Origin: Bradyrhizobium sp. AZCC 1610 | GTDB lineage: Bacteria; Pseudomonadota; Alphaproteobacteria; Rhizobiales; Xanthobacteraceae | DNA: 64,000 nucleotides | Assembly (NCBI RefSeq): GCF_036924515.1 | Contig: NZ_JAZHRR010000001.1 | Coordinates: forward strand, 591,001 to 655,000 | Direction: 5' to 3' | In this document: positions 45,280 through 54,370 of the stretch, piece after piece | Layout: each line of letters opens with the position of its first letter | Numbering within the stretch: the first letter of the stretch is position 1 | Program-made: the position numbers and the translations under genes | The notes under the pieces: model-generated | The model's database searches: none | Told to the model about the DNA's origin: nothing | The model's input: only the letters and a program-made list of their open reading frames with translations

Positions 45280-45326
45280 GGATCGCCCGCCCCAGTGCAC
45301 AATTGCGCACAAGGCGGGCGACGACA
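45280..45326. repeat. Right half of the dispersed palindromic repeat split by the IS
   Basis: Starting at GGATCGCCCGCC, with a central GTGCACAATTGCGCAC dyad and closing GGCGGGCGACGAC. Joined to the left half at 43565 it restores an uninterrupted repeat. Confidence 0.78.
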
Positions 45327-45351
45327 GGGGAGAAGTTGGCCGCTCAAACAG

Positions 45352-45387
45352 AAAAAAACGCCGGCATCGCTGCCGGCGTTTTTATTT
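45352..45387. terminator. Bidirectional rho-independent terminator (downstream of cheZ)
   Basis: AACGCCGGCA (45357-45366) and TGCCGGCGTT (45371-45380) form a perfect stem over a TCGC loop, with A-run on the left and T-run on the right, so it can work in both directions. It ends the minus-strand cheZ transcript and shields it from the IS element. Confidence 0.9.
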
Positions 45388-45408
45388 AGTCTGCGTTAAC
45401 CAGTCCGA

Positions 45409-46188
45409 TCAATCGAACAGCGCGTCGATGTCGTTCTGCGAGGCGTGACCGTCGTCGCCGTCCAGCTTCGGGCCGTTCAGCAGCTTGGCGTCGCCTTCGC
45501 GGGCATCCACGATCGGGGGGGCGTGCGCCTTGATGGCATCGACGCCGCCCCAGATATCCATCATCGCATTGATGTGCTGTTCGATGAACTTCATCGTGCT
45601 CATCACTTTGCTGATGCGCTGGCCGGTAAGGTCCTGGAAGTTGCAGGCCTCGAAGATCGCGACGACGCGTTCCTGGATATCCTCGCTGAGCAGCTTCTGC
45701 TGGTCGGCCGAGATGTTCTTGGACAATGCGGTGGCGGCCTGGTCGATCGCCTCGACGGCCTCGAGAATCTGCTGGGTGGCCTGTTCGGTGCCGCCGACGA
45801 CGGCGCCGAGCTCGCCATTGACCTTGGCCATTTCCTGACCGTCAAAGCTCTTGCCGTGCAGCGTGGCGATTTCGCGCTTGGTGCGGTTGATGGCGTCGTG
45901 GATGAGGTCGAGCTCGACCTTGAGCTTCGCGCACTGCTCGATCTGGGCGCGATAGGTTTCCAGCAACGCGTGCGATTCGGCAATCTCGCGCGTGGTGATC
46001 CCCGACTGCTCGGTCGAAGCGGCGGGGGTGTGGCCGAAGCCCGCCATCTGTGCGCGGATCGCGCGCAGCTCGGCCATGATCTCACGATGCATCGGGCCGA
46101 TCTCGCCGCCTTCGACGGCAGGCATCATAATTGGCGCGTCGCCCAGAAGAGCTTGTTCGATACGAAAACGTTTGCGATTGACCGACAT
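45409..46188 (-). CDS. cheZ: Protein phosphatase CheZ (chemotaxis)
   Basis: The product has 259 residues, mainly a long helical hairpin. The catalytic DLTGQ motif (Asp186, Gln190) lies in NFQDLTGQRISKV, and the C-terminal CheY-binding peptide NDIDALFD ends the protein. CheZ dephosphorylates CheY-P to end the flagellar switching signal. ATG 46188 has a GGGA site; upstream in-frame codons lack protein character. No other chemotaxis gene is in view. Confidence 0.9.
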   Translation of the reverse strand: MSVNRKRFRIEQALLGDAPIMMPAVEGGEIGPMHREIMAELRAIRAQMAGFGHTPAASTEQSGITTREIAESHALLETYRAQIEQCAKLKVELDLIHDAINRTKREIATLHGKSFDGQEMAKVNGELGAVVGGTEQATQQILEAVEAIDQAATALSKNISADQQKLLSEDIQERVVAIFEACNFQDLTGQRISKVMSTMKFIEQHINAMMDIWGGVDAIKAHAPPIVDAREGDAKLLNGPKLDGDDGHASQNDIDALFD

Positions 46189-46492
46189 GAGTTTTTCCCA
46201 CCCCTTCACTTCACGTGTGTCTTAAACCGATGCGATTTAACGTGAGGTTCACGCCGGAACATCGCGTATCGACGCTTTGCCCGCGGCCGCACACCAACGA
46301 TTAACCATGAGGGGCGCGCGTTCACGCAAAATAAACGCTACCGGACAAATCCGCGCGCCATTGCCGAAATGGTGAATCGAAACGCCTGATCTGTTTACCA
46401 AACCGATTAGGTTTTGATTTGTATTGATCGCGTGCAGCGGCGTTTGTCGAGCCGCCGCCAACCCGCAATGACGAACAGTACAGAGTACGTCG
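46189..46492. other. Divergent spacer between cheZ and L,D-transpeptidase genes
   Basis: These 304 bases should carry two promoters. The only dyad noted is AAACC-GATTA-GGTTT at 46400-46414. No gene or dispersed repeat was seen. Confidence 0.4.
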
Positions 46493-47281
46493 ATGTCCGG
46501 AAAAATCTCCCTTGCGCTCCTTGCGAGCGCGTCTTGCCTTTGCTTCACCAGTGAGGCCAGTGCGATCGACGCCTTGCCAATTGCCGAACCCAACGTGATC
46601 TACGCCCGCGAGCCCGCGCCGGTGCGGACCGCCTCTGCCGAACGCTCGCAGATGGGCGGCGGCTTCATCGAATTCCTGTTCGGCGACCTGCCGCCGGGCG
46701 GGCGCTATCAGCAACAGCCGGCCTATCAGACGCAGCCCGATTACGGATATGGCGGGCGGCGCGCGCTGCTGCCGCCGATGGATCCGCAGCAATCGATGCA
46801 CCGGGAGGAGGAGCTCGACCCCGCGCAGCGTCCGCTCGATCCGAAGTACGAAAAGCAGGTGGTCGAGTATCGCGGCAAGGAAAGCCCGGGCACCATCGTG
46901 ATCGACACCCCGAACAAATTCCTGTTCCTGGTGCAGGGCGACGGCAAGGCGCTGCGCTATGGCGTCGGCGTCGGCCGTCCCGGCTTCACCTGGTCGGGCG
47001 TCAAGACCGTCTCCGCGAAGAAGGAATGGCCGGCCTGGACGCCGCCGCCGGAAATGCTGGCGCGGCGCCCCGATCTGCCGCGGCACATGGAGGGCGGTCC
47101 GCAAAATCCGCTCGGCGCGCGCGCGATGTATCTGGGTTCGTCGCTCTATCGCATCCACGGCTCCAACGAGCCCTGGACCATCGGCACCAACGTGTCGTCC
47201 GGCTGCATCCGGATGCGCAATGAAGACGTCATCGATCTCTACGGCCGCGTCGGCGTCGGCGCCAGGGTCGTGGTGATCTGA
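46493..47281 (+). CDS. L,D-transpeptidase (YkuD domain)
   Basis: The product has 262 residues with a signal peptide (about 1-24). After a Tyr/Gln-rich linker the YkuD domain runs from about 130 to the C-terminus and ends in the catalytic motif: IHGSNEPWTIGTNVSSGCIRM with His222 and the nucleophile Cys238. It forms 3-3 cross-links or tethers proteins to peptidoglycan. Full length and all key residues present. Confidence 0.95.
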   Translation: MSGKISLALLASASCLCFTSEASAIDALPIAEPNVIYAREPAPVRTASAERSQMGGGFIEFLFGDLPPGGRYQQQPAYQTQPDYGYGGRRALLPPMDPQQSMHREEELDPAQRPLDPKYEKQVVEYRGKESPGTIVIDTPNKFLFLVQGDGKALRYGVGVGRPGFTWSGVKTVSAKKEWPAWTPPPEMLARRPDLPRHMEGGPQNPLGARAMYLGSSLYRIHGSNEPWTIGTNVSSGCIRMRNEDVIDLYGRVGVGARVVVI

Positions 47282-47290
47282 GCGGTAGCC

Positions 47291-47376
47291 GTAGCCCGGA
47301 TGGAGCGAAGCGAAATCCGGGGCGGTCTCACCGCGGATCGATTATCCCGGATTGCGCTTCGCTCCATCCGGGCTAC
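47291..47376. repeat. Dispersed palindromic repeat, family C (copy 2)
   Basis: Arms GTAGCCCGGATGGAGCGAAG and CGCTTCGCTCCATCCGGGC, with an inner AATCCGGG/CCCGGATT pair. Same layout as 35237-35319. It separates two convergent genes. Confidence 0.87.
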
Positions 47377-47409
47377 AAAACAAAAACGGCCGCCCGATTG
47401 GGCGGCCGT
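47377..47409 (-). terminator. Rho-independent terminator downstream of the DUF2076 gene
   Basis: ACGGCCGCCC (47386-47395) pairs perfectly with GGGCGGCCGT (47400-47409) over GATT; on the minus strand it is followed by TTTTGTTTTG. Confidence 0.88.
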
Positions 47410-47433
47410 ATTGATTTTCAGCGCGCGCGTCGA

Positions 47434-48267
47434 TCACGCGTAATCGCCATCACCACCATCGTCGCCGTCGAAGCCGTCGGCATCGTGGTCCATGTCGTCA
47501 TCGTCATGCGAGGCCTGATCGAAGAAGCCCTGCCGCGAACCGGAATCGTTGTCGTTGTTGTCGGCGCGCTGGCTGGACGAGCCGCGCGAACCGATGTCGT
47601 TGATTCCGGCGTCCCGCGCCAGGTCGCCGCCGGATTGGTCGCTCGACGGCCTGCGGTCTTCGATGCCGCCGCTGTGGCCCGCCGTGTCGCCGAACGCCTG
47701 GTGGTTGCCGCCGCCGCCCATCATCGAGCGGATGCTGCCGGCCAGCAGTGATCCGCCGACCACGCCGGCCGCGGCCGCCGCCGCCGTTCCGAGGAACGAG
47801 CCGCCACCGCCGCCAAATGCGGAAGGCTGCTGCTGTGCGCCGCCATAGGGCTGGGCGTAGCCCGGTTGATTATAGCCCGGTTGATTATATTGCCCGGGCG
47901 CCTGGTTCTGCTGCAGCACCTGCCCGGTGTTCCAGGTCGGCCGGCTGCCGGCCATATCGGGCGCACGCACGTTGGGCACCGAACCCTGCGGCTGGTTCTG
48001 CCCGAAAATTGCATCGCGCATCGAATCGAGGAAGCCGCCGGATTGATTTTGCTGATCCGCTGCTTCCAATTCCTGGATGCGCATGTCGGCGCGTTTCAGC
48101 GCTTCGTCCTGCACCAGCGCCGTCTGCACCAGCGCGTAGACCGCATTGGGCGCGTTGCGCAGGCCCTGCATGATCGCTGACATCGCCTCCGGATCGCGCT
48201 TGGCGCTCTCCAGCTTGGCGAGCCGGTCAAAAAGATCGTCAATCAGTTGGCGTTCTTGCGGTGTCAT
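47434..48267 (-). CDS. DUF2076 domain protein
   Basis: The product has 277 residues and starts MTPQERQLIDDLFDRLAKLE, the hallmark of DUF2076 proteins, with a helical N-terminus (about 1-70), a Gln/Asn/Tyr/Gly-rich centre containing NQPGYNQPGYAQPYG repeats, a short glycine/alanine hydrophobic stretch (FLGTAAAAAAGVVGGSLLAGS), and a very acidic C-terminus rich in Asp. Function is unknown; the fold suggests a periplasmic or membrane-associated protein. Confidence 0.9.
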   Translation of the reverse strand: MTPQERQLIDDLFDRLAKLESAKRDPEAMSAIMQGLRNAPNAVYALVQTALVQDEALKRADMRIQELEAADQQNQSGGFLDSMRDAIFGQNQPQGSVPNVRAPDMAGSRPTWNTGQVLQQNQAPGQYNQPGYNQPGYAQPYGGAQQQPSAFGGGGGSFLGTAAAAAAGVVGGSLLAGSIRSMMGGGGNHQAFGDTAGHSGGIEDRRPSSDQSGGDLARDAGINDIGSRGSSSQRADNNDNDSGSRQGFFDQASHDDDDMDHDADGFDGDDGGDGDYA

Positions 48268-48415
48268 GGCCCTCTCCTTCGCGTCGGATCGTCGTCAACG
48301 CGCCGGGAAGATGTAGGGTGAGCTTTGTGTCGCAAGTAGTGGGTGGCCGAATTAAATTTTGGTATGCGACAAAACGCCAGGCGGATTTCCCGGGTCTTAT
48401 CAACTCCGAGTCTTG

Positions 48416-49258
48416 TCAACTTAATGTAATTTTATTCGCCACAAGTAATGTCGGGAATCGATCGCTGGCCAGAAACGCGTGTTCCGCCTCGCGCTGGGTG
48501 GTCAGGGGATCGAGATTCTCGAGCGTCTCGTCGACGAAACCAGGGTGGCACATCACGAGCCCGCCTTCCGGCAAGTCCTGAAGGAACTCACCCATCAGCA
48601 CGCCGAAATCGGACGCTTTCGAAAAATCATAGGCGCCGGCGAAGGCAGGGTTGAACGGGATTTTTGCGTCGGTGGCGCGCTTGCGGAATTGCGCGCTGAG
48701 AACGTCGAGCACCAGCGCCTTCGGCGCGCCGACGAGCTTGGCCAGCGGCTTGAGGCGTCCGCCCTGACGGACCCAGGCGCCGGGGGCGGCTTCCTTCACC
48801 GCGCGCAGGAAGGCGTCGCGCACCTGCGGGAAGAGTTGCGCGTGCTGGTGGCCGTCGACGAAATCGGGCGCGCGGCCGAACAGCTCCTTGAAGGCTGCGA
48901 GCTGCGCGAGCAGTTCGTCCTCGATCAGTTCAGGATCGAGCCGCCGCAACAGCCCCGATCGCAGCATGGCTGGAAACGGCAGGAACAGACCACCATTGAG
49001 CGGCCTGAAATACATCGTCAGCGGACGAAACGGCGCGGTCAGCGTCGCGTGCAGGCCGATCGCGCAGCGCGGGCTCGCCGCCGCGATGTCCTGCAACGCG
49101 GTGACCTCGGCGCGGCCGATCGCCGGGCCTACCACCATCACCGAGGTGGCATTGAGACGGCCGCCGGAGATCAGATCGCGAATGGCGCGGTTGACGCCCT
49201 CGGCCAGCCCGTAATCGTCGGCGCACAGCCAGATCCGGCGCAGCGCGTCGTCGTTCAT
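48416..49258 (-). CDS. ChbG/HpnK family deacetylase (YdjC-like)
   Basis: The product has 280 residues. Metal-site motifs are the opening LCADDYGL, FVDGHQHAQLF and MCHPGFVDE. The family removes acetyl groups from chitooligosaccharides (ChbG) or from hopanoid precursors (HpnK). Its start overlaps the end of a GtrB-like glycosyltransferase by 4 bp, so the pair probably works on a lipid-linked sugar: the transferase adds an N-acetyl sugar and this enzyme deacetylates it. Confidence 0.9.
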   Translation of the reverse strand: MNDDALRRIWLCADDYGLAEGVNRAIRDLISGGRLNATSVMVVGPAIGRAEVTALQDIAAASPRCAIGLHATLTAPFRPLTMYFRPLNGGLFLPFPAMLRSGLLRRLDPELIEDELLAQLAAFKELFGRAPDFVDGHQHAQLFPQVRDAFLRAVKEAAPGAWVRQGGRLKPLAKLVGAPKALVLDVLSAQFRKRATDAKIPFNPAFAGAYDFSKASDFGVLMGEFLQDLPEGGLVMCHPGFVDETLENLDPLTTQREAEHAFLASDRFPTLLVANKITLS

Positions 49259-50301
49259 TCGGCGGCGGTCCGCTCAGTGGCGCTCGCCGCCGTCTCGCCA
49301 TCGGCACGTTTTTCGGAGTGCTCGGCGACGAAGTAGATCGGGCGCGCCTTCAGCTCGGAGAGGATCTTGCCGATATATTCGCCGACGATGCCGATCATGA
49401 TGAGCTGCACGCCGCCGATCGTCATCAGGCCGATCATCAGCGAGGGATAGCCGGGGACCTGCTTGCCCGTGGTCCAGACCTCCCAGAGAATGGTCAGGCC
49501 GAACAGGAAGGCGCTGATCGCCAGCAGCACGCCGAGCAGGCTCGCAAAGCGCAACGGCGCCACCGAGAACGACGTCAACCCCTCGATCGACAGTCCGATC
49601 AGCCGGCCGGGGCTGAACGTCGTGACGCCGTGCGCGCGCGGCGCCGGCTCGTAATCGACGCGGATCTGGCGGAAGCCGATCCAGTTCGACAGGCCCTTGA
49701 AGAAGCGGTTGCGCTCGGGAAGCTGGCGCAGCGCCGTGGCCGCCCGCGGCGACAGCAGGCGGAAATCGCCGGCATCCTCGGGGATCTTCTGCCGCGCGCC
49801 CCAGTTGATCAGCGCGTAGAAGCCGTGCACGGCCTGGCGGCGCAGGAACGATTCATTGTCGCGATGCGCCTTGGCCGTATAGACGACGTCGTAGCCGTCA
49901 TCGATCCAGTGCGCGACCAGTTTTTCGACCAGGCTCGGTGGATGCTGCCCGTCGCCGTCCATGAACAGCACCGCGCCGCGGCGGGCATGGTCCAGCCCCG
50001 CCATCAGCGCGGCCTCCTTGCCGAAATTGCGCGACAGCGACACCACCTGGATGTCGAGCGCGTCAGCGTCAAGCGAACGCGCGATCGCCAGCGTATTGTC
50101 GGCGCTGCCGTCGTCGACATAGACCACTTCGCTTCCGAGGCCGTAACGTGCCTTCAGCGTGCGGGCGAGGCCGACCAGCCGCTCGTGCAGCAAAGCGAGC
50201 CCCGCCGCCTCATTGTACAGCGGCACGACAATCGACAGGCCTTGCGCGGCGGCGCCGGCTGCGGTCGTCGACAGGCGGGAAACGTCAGAGCCGAGCATCA
50301 T
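49255..50301 (-). CDS. Glycosyltransferase family 2, GtrB/DPM1-like, with membrane anchor
   Basis: The product has 348 residues. The GT2 domain opens with LSIVVPLYNEAAGL, has DDGSADNT, and the metal motif DGDGQHPPSL; after the domain two membrane helices (about 245-270 and 283-308) anchor it. Relatives make undecaprenyl- or polyprenyl-phosphate sugars. It is coupled to an HpnK-like deacetylase, suggesting a modification of lipid A or hopanoid head groups. Start MM at 50301. Confidence 0.88.
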   Translation of the reverse strand: MMLGSDVSRLSTTAAGAAAQGLSIVVPLYNEAAGLALLHERLVGLARTLKARYGLGSEVVYVDDGSADNTLAIARSLDADALDIQVVSLSRNFGKEAALMAGLDHARRGAVLFMDGDGQHPPSLVEKLVAHWIDDGYDVVYTAKAHRDNESFLRRQAVHGFYALINWGARQKIPEDAGDFRLLSPRAATALRQLPERNRFFKGLSNWIGFRQIRVDYEPAPRAHGVTTFSPGRLIGLSIEGLTSFSVAPLRFASLLGVLLAISAFLFGLTILWEVWTTGKQVPGYPSLMIGLMTIGGVQLIMIGIVGEYIGKILSELKARPIYFVAEHSEKRADGETAASATERTAAE

Positions 50302-50345
50302 CGATCAGGTCCCAGATTATCCAACCGTATATGTTACGCGCCGCT

Positions 50346-50389
50346 AGCTGTCGCAACGATGAACGAAAGCTGTCGCAACGATGAACGAA
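50346..50389. repeat. Perfect 22-bp tandem duplication upstream of gtrB-like gene
   Basis: AGCTGTCGCAACGATGAACGAA occurs twice head-to-tail (50346-50367, 50368-50389), between the start of the glycosyltransferase and the end of hisG. A recent duplication in the likely promoter region. Confidence 0.85.
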
Positions 50390-50398
50390 ACGGCAGCC

Positions 50399-51376
50399 TT
50401 ATTGCCGCAAGAACGCCTCGAGCCTGGCAAACAACGGGTTTTCCCGGTCGAGCACATAGTCGAGCGAGGCGATCGAAACCGTGTCGGCGCCATGCTCACG
50501 CAGGAAACTGCCGAGCGCGTAAAGCTGCATCGGCGGGCAGTGCAGCGTGATCATGCCCGAGGAGGTTGGCCCGCCGAACGGCGCCACCACACCAAAACGA
50601 TTATGGGCTTCCGCCAGCAACGCATCGTTGCAGCCGGCGAAACGCGTTCTCACCTCGCGGTATTTGCTGGCCCGCGCCCGCGCGGCGATGTGGTCGAGGA
50701 TGACGCGCGCAGTCTCGCGGGCGTCAGTCGACCAGTCGGCGTCCTTGGAGGCCACGAGGTTGGCCTGGCTGCGCAGGATCACGCCGTCGTCGAGCACCTT
50801 GAGGCCATTGGCGGCAAGCGTGGCGCCCGTGGTGGTGATGTCGACGATCATCTCGGCGGTGCCGACGGCGGGCGCGCCCTCGGTGGCGCCGGCGCTTTCG
50901 ACGATGCGGTAATCGACCACGCCGTGCGCGGCGAAGAAGTTGCGGGTCAGGTTGATGTATTTGGTCGCGACCCGCATCCGCCGGTTATGCTTGGCGCGGA
51001 AGCCGGTGGTGACGTCGTCGAGATCGGCCATGGTGCGGACGTCGATCCAGGCCTGCGGCACCGCGACCACGACATTGGCGCTGCCGAAGCCGAGACTGTC
51101 GATCAGCAATATGCGCTTGTCGGCGTCCGCAATGCTTTCGCGCAACAGATCCTCGCCGGTGACGCCGAGATGCACCATGCCGCGCGCCAATTGCGAAGCG
51201 ATTTCGCTCGCGGAGAGATAGGCGATCTCGACATTGTCGAGGCCCGCGATGGTGCCGCGATAGTCGCGCGCGCCGCGCGGTTTCGCCAGTGAGAGCCCTG
51301 CGCGGGTGAAAAACGCCTCAGCGTTCTCCTGCAGGCGGCCCTTGGAGGGAACGGCAAGAACGAAGGGAGCGGTCAT
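50399..51376 (-). CDS. hisG: ATP phosphoribosyltransferase HisG
   Basis: The product has 325 residues. It begins [19 protein letters not shown] and has [28 protein letters not shown] and the PRPP loop [27 protein letters not shown]. It catalyses the first step of histidine synthesis. The C-terminal extension is that seen in Bradyrhizobium. Its ATG overlaps the expected hisZ stop by 4 bp, so both should be translated together; AAGGGAG lies upstream. HisZ is needed as partner if this is a HisG-S-type enzyme. Confidence 0.96.
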   Translation of the reverse strand: MTAPFVLAVPSKGRLQENAEAFFTRAGLSLAKPRGARDYRGTIAGLDNVEIAYLSASEIASQLARGMVHLGVTGEDLLRESIADADKRILLIDSLGFGSANVVVAVPQAWIDVRTMADLDDVTTGFRAKHNRRMRVATKYINLTRNFFAAHGVVDYRIVESAGATEGAPAVGTAEMIVDITTTGATLAANGLKVLDDGVILRSQANLVASKDADWSTDARETARVILDHIAARARASKYREVRTRFAGCNDALLAEAHNRFGVVAPFGGPTSSGMITLHCPPMQLYALGSFLREHGADTVSIASLDYVLDRENPLFARLEAFLRQ

Positions 51377-52567
51377 GCGGCGCTCCCTTGTTTGCCGAGT
51401 TGCGTCAAGGCTTCGATCCACACCGAGAATCCGACCGCCGGGATCGGCGTGGGCGAACCGAGTTGCGTCATCAGGCCATCATAGCGCCCGCCTGCTACAC
51501 AGCGGTTCGACGCCGTTAGCCCTGGTATTTCCCTTCGGTGTTCCCTTGGCATTTCCCTTGGCGTGCAGCTCGAATTCGAAGCCGGTGTAGTAGTCGAGCC
51601 CGCGGCCGAACGAGGTGGAAAACCGCGTCAGTTTCGTGTCGATGCCGCGCGCAGCCATGAAGCCGATACGGCTTTCGAGCTGATCGATCGCCGCTGACAG
51701 ATCAAGTTTTGCGTCCGAGGCCAGCGCACGCAGTTGCGCGACCGATTCATCGGGATCGCCCGCGATCGCGAGGAAGCGCTTGATGATATCGAGTGCGTCG
51801 CGCGGCAGCGCGCCGCCCTTCAAGGTCGATTGTTCGAGGAAGCGGTCGGCGATTTCGGCCACCGTCCGTCCGCCCACATTGGTAGCGCCGGCGATCGACA
51901 TCAGGTCGGTGACCAGCGCCAGCGCCGCCTTGCGGTCGGAGCCGGCAAGTGCGGCCAGCACGCCCTCATATTCGTTGCGGCCGGGCGCGGTCGAAAGCGT
52001 CAGCCGCTCGATGTCCTCGGCGAGGCTGATCTTGCGGTTGAAATCCTTGATCAGCCGCCGCCGCCAGACCGGGTAGAGATTAAGCGCGTCGATCAGCGCG
52101 GTGAACAGGGCGACGTCGCCGGTGCGGATTTCGACGTCCTTCAATCCGAAGGCGGTGGTAGCTTCGAGCGCCAGCGCCAGCATTTCCGCATCCGCTGCGG
52201 CGCGGTCCTGCCGGCCAAAGGATTCGATGCCGGCCTGGAGAAACTCGCTCGGCTGGCCGCCGCGATAGCGAAACACCGGCCCGAGATAGCTGAAGCCGGC
52301 GGGCTGGCCGGCGCGCCCGGAGGCGAGATAGTCGCGCGCCACCGGAATGGTGAGGTCGGGGCGCAGGCAGAGCTCCTCGCCGGACGCGTCGGTGGTCAGA
52401 TAAAGGCTCTTGCGAATGTCCTCGCCGGAGAGGTCGAGGAACGGCTCGGCCGGCTGCAGGATGCCGGGGTGGGCCTGGACGTAGCCGCCTTGTGCAAACG
52501 ACAATAGCAGCGCATCCGCCCAGTTGGCGGATCCGGCAGCACCTTTGACGGCAGCAGTCGCGGTCAT
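51373..52567 (-). pseudogene. hisZ: ATP phosphoribosyltransferase regulatory subunit HisZ, frameshifted near the 3' end
   Basis: HisRS-like domain with LRPDLTIPVARDYL, FSYLGPVFRYRGGQPSEFLQAGIESFG and RGLDYYTGFEFELHA, about 345 residues in frame. The continuous frame ends at 51479 with a spurious tail. One extra base near 51499 displaces the true end, which resumes in the next frame as [16 protein letters not shown]...[13 protein letters not shown] and stops at 51373-51375, overlapping hisG by 4 bp. Just before it lies a degenerate run (AKGNAKGTPKGNT), probably a repeat expansion. Either a recent mutation or a sequencing error. Confidence 0.85.
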
Positions 52568-52745
52568 TTCACGTCCAAATATCCGGAAAAGCCGGGTTCC
52601 AGGGTTCTTTGGGGCGCCCCAGGGTTCCTAGGGGCCTCGTTGGCGCAGGCCTTAGCATGGCCCGGCCGGCGTTTCGACAGGGATTGGCCAACTGACTTAA
52701 TGGGCGGTGGCTTGATGGTGGCTTGGCCGGTTAGTCCTCCCCCGT
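52568..52745. other. Spacer between hisZ and rsmE
   Basis: 178 bases with a GGGTTCCAGGGTTCTTTGG-type duplicated stretch around 52597-52630. No gene seen. It should carry the promoter of the hisZ-hisG operon. Confidence 0.35.
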
Positions 52746-53498
52746 CTACCCCGGCCCGTGCCAATCCCCCAGCGCGGCCTGCACCAGCGCCAGCGCGGCA
52801 ACAGCAGCCGTATCCGCGCGCAAGATGCGGGGGCCCAACGACAGCCGCAGCGTCCTGGGCTGCCGCACCAAGAGCGCCCGTTCTTCCCCGGCAAATCCGC
52901 CCTCCGGGCCGATCACGACGTCGATCCCATCGGTGGCGATCAACCCCTGTTGCAGCGCCTCGATGGGATTGCCGATGTCGGCCGCCTCGTCGCAGAACAC
53001 CAGCAGGCGGCTGGTTTCGCGCTTCTCGAGAAAGCGGTCGAGCGCAACAGGCTCAGCAACCTCAGCAAGGCTCAGGATGCCGCACTGCTCGGCGGCCTCG
53101 ATGACATTGGCGCGCATCCGCTCGCTATTGACCCGCGAGACCTGGGTGTGCCGCGTCAACACCGGCTGCAGGAGCGACGCACCCATCTCGACCGCCTTCT
53201 GCACCATGTAGTCGAGACGGGCGTGTTTCAGCGGCGCGAAGACATAGGCGATGTCGGGCAGGCGGTCCTGCGGCCGCGTCCGCGCGACGATGCTCAGACT
53301 GTCGGGCCGCTTGCGGCCGTCGATCTGCGCCCACCATTCGCCGTCGCGGCCGTTGAACACCAGGATCGATTCGCCGGCCGAAAGCCGCAGCACATTGCCC
53401 AGATAATTGCTCTGGTTGCGCTCCAGCGCGATTCGCTCGCCCTCGCGCAAGGGAGCGTCGACGAACAGGCGAGGGGCGCGAAAATCGAGTTCGGGCAT
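52746..53498 (-). CDS. rsmE: 16S rRNA (uracil(1498)-N(3))-methyltransferase RsmE
   Basis: The product has 250 residues. The SPOUT knot motifs are complete: VIGPEGGFAGEE, and the trefoil-closing RLSLGPRILRADTAAVAAL; the N-terminal PUA-like part has LGNVLRLSAGESILVFNG. It methylates U1498 of 16S rRNA using SAM. ATG 53498. Confidence 0.95.
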   Translation of the reverse strand: MPELDFRAPRLFVDAPLREGERIALERNQSNYLGNVLRLSAGESILVFNGRDGEWWAQIDGRKRPDSLSIVARTRPQDRLPDIAYVFAPLKHARLDYMVQKAVEMGASLLQPVLTRHTQVSRVNSERMRANVIEAAEQCGILSLAEVAEPVALDRFLEKRETSRLLVFCDEAADIGNPIEALQQGLIATDGIDVVIGPEGGFAGEERALLVRQPRTLRLSLGPRILRADTAAVAALALVQAALGDWHGPG

Positions 53499-53703
53499 TG
53501 GTAATGTTCCGTTTCCGGGCGCTTTTAGCCTAAAGCGCTAGAATCCGGAGGCTATTTTTACCTTTCCGGCGGCCATGCGCCGCGCTGCTGCCCCAATCAA
53601 CGGCTTGTTAAGCGTCGGCAGGAATCGTAAAAATGCCCGTTGCAAATCCGCTTCGTTCGGAACACGCCGGGGCTGCCTGGACCTCGCCGGAGATACACCC
53701 TTG

Positions 53704-54360
53704 ATGATCCGCCGCCTGATTGTGCCGCTGACCGCTGCCGTCGTGACCGTTCATGCCGGGCAAGTGCTTGCGCAAGGTGCTTTTCCGGCGCCATTGCCCA
53801 ACCAGAGCGCAGCACCTGCGAATGCTTCGCCGTTTCCGCCGGTGAATGGCGCTGCGCCGTCGGCCTCGGTCGGCGCCCCTTCGGCGTTCCCGTCGCAAGG
53901 TGCCGCCCCGGTTTCCAGCGGCTTCAGTGGGCCGCCGCCACAAGCCAGCGGTTCGGCAGACGCCTGCATGAAAGGGTTCGTTCCCTTGCGCGAGGAGGCC
54001 GAGCGACGCGGCAAGATGATCAAGGCCGCGAGCGATCGCAAGGCACCGCCGGACGAGGCCTGCAAGCTGATCGGAAATTTCGGTCAGGCCGAAATCAAGA
54101 TGATCAAATATGTCGAGACCAACTCGGCCAAATGCGGAATTCCGCCGCAGATCGCCGACCAGCTCAAGAACGGCCACAAGAACACCGAGAAGATGCAGAA
54201 GCAGGTCTGCGGTGTGGCGGCACAGGCGCAGGCGCGAGGGCCCGCCGGTCCCAGCCTGAGCGAAGTGCTCGGCTCTTCGGCGGCGCTACCTGAGGCGCAA
54301 ACCGTGAAGAAGGGCGGCAGCACCTTCGATACGCTGAACGGCAACGTTCTCGCGCGATGA
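53704..54360 (+). CDS. Secreted protein of unknown function with Cys-containing C-terminal domain
   Basis: The product has 218 residues. A signal peptide (about 1-24, ending VLAQ) precedes a Pro/Ala/Ser-rich low-complexity linker, then a helical domain with four Cys (DACMKGFVPLREEAERRGKMI, DEACKLIGNFGQ, AKCGIPPQI, KQVCGVAA). It is likely periplasmic with disulphides. The stop is 11 bp before ubiA, suggesting one transcript. Function unknown. Confidence 0.75.
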   Translation: MIRRLIVPLTAAVVTVHAGQVLAQGAFPAPLPNQSAAPANASPFPPVNGAAPSASVGAPSAFPSQGAAPVSSGFSGPPPQASGSADACMKGFVPLREEAERRGKMIKAASDRKAPPDEACKLIGNFGQAEIKMIKYVETNSAKCGIPPQIADQLKNGHKNTEKMQKQVCGVAAQAQARGPAGPSLSEVLGSSAALPEAQTVKKGGSTFDTLNGNVLAR

Positions 54361-54370
54361 TCCCGGTCCG

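Noticed and set aside
49318..50550. 410-codon plus-strand frame opposite the glycosyltransferase gene
   Set aside because: Antisense of a well-supported GT2 gene; Arg/Gln/Ala-rich with no motif.
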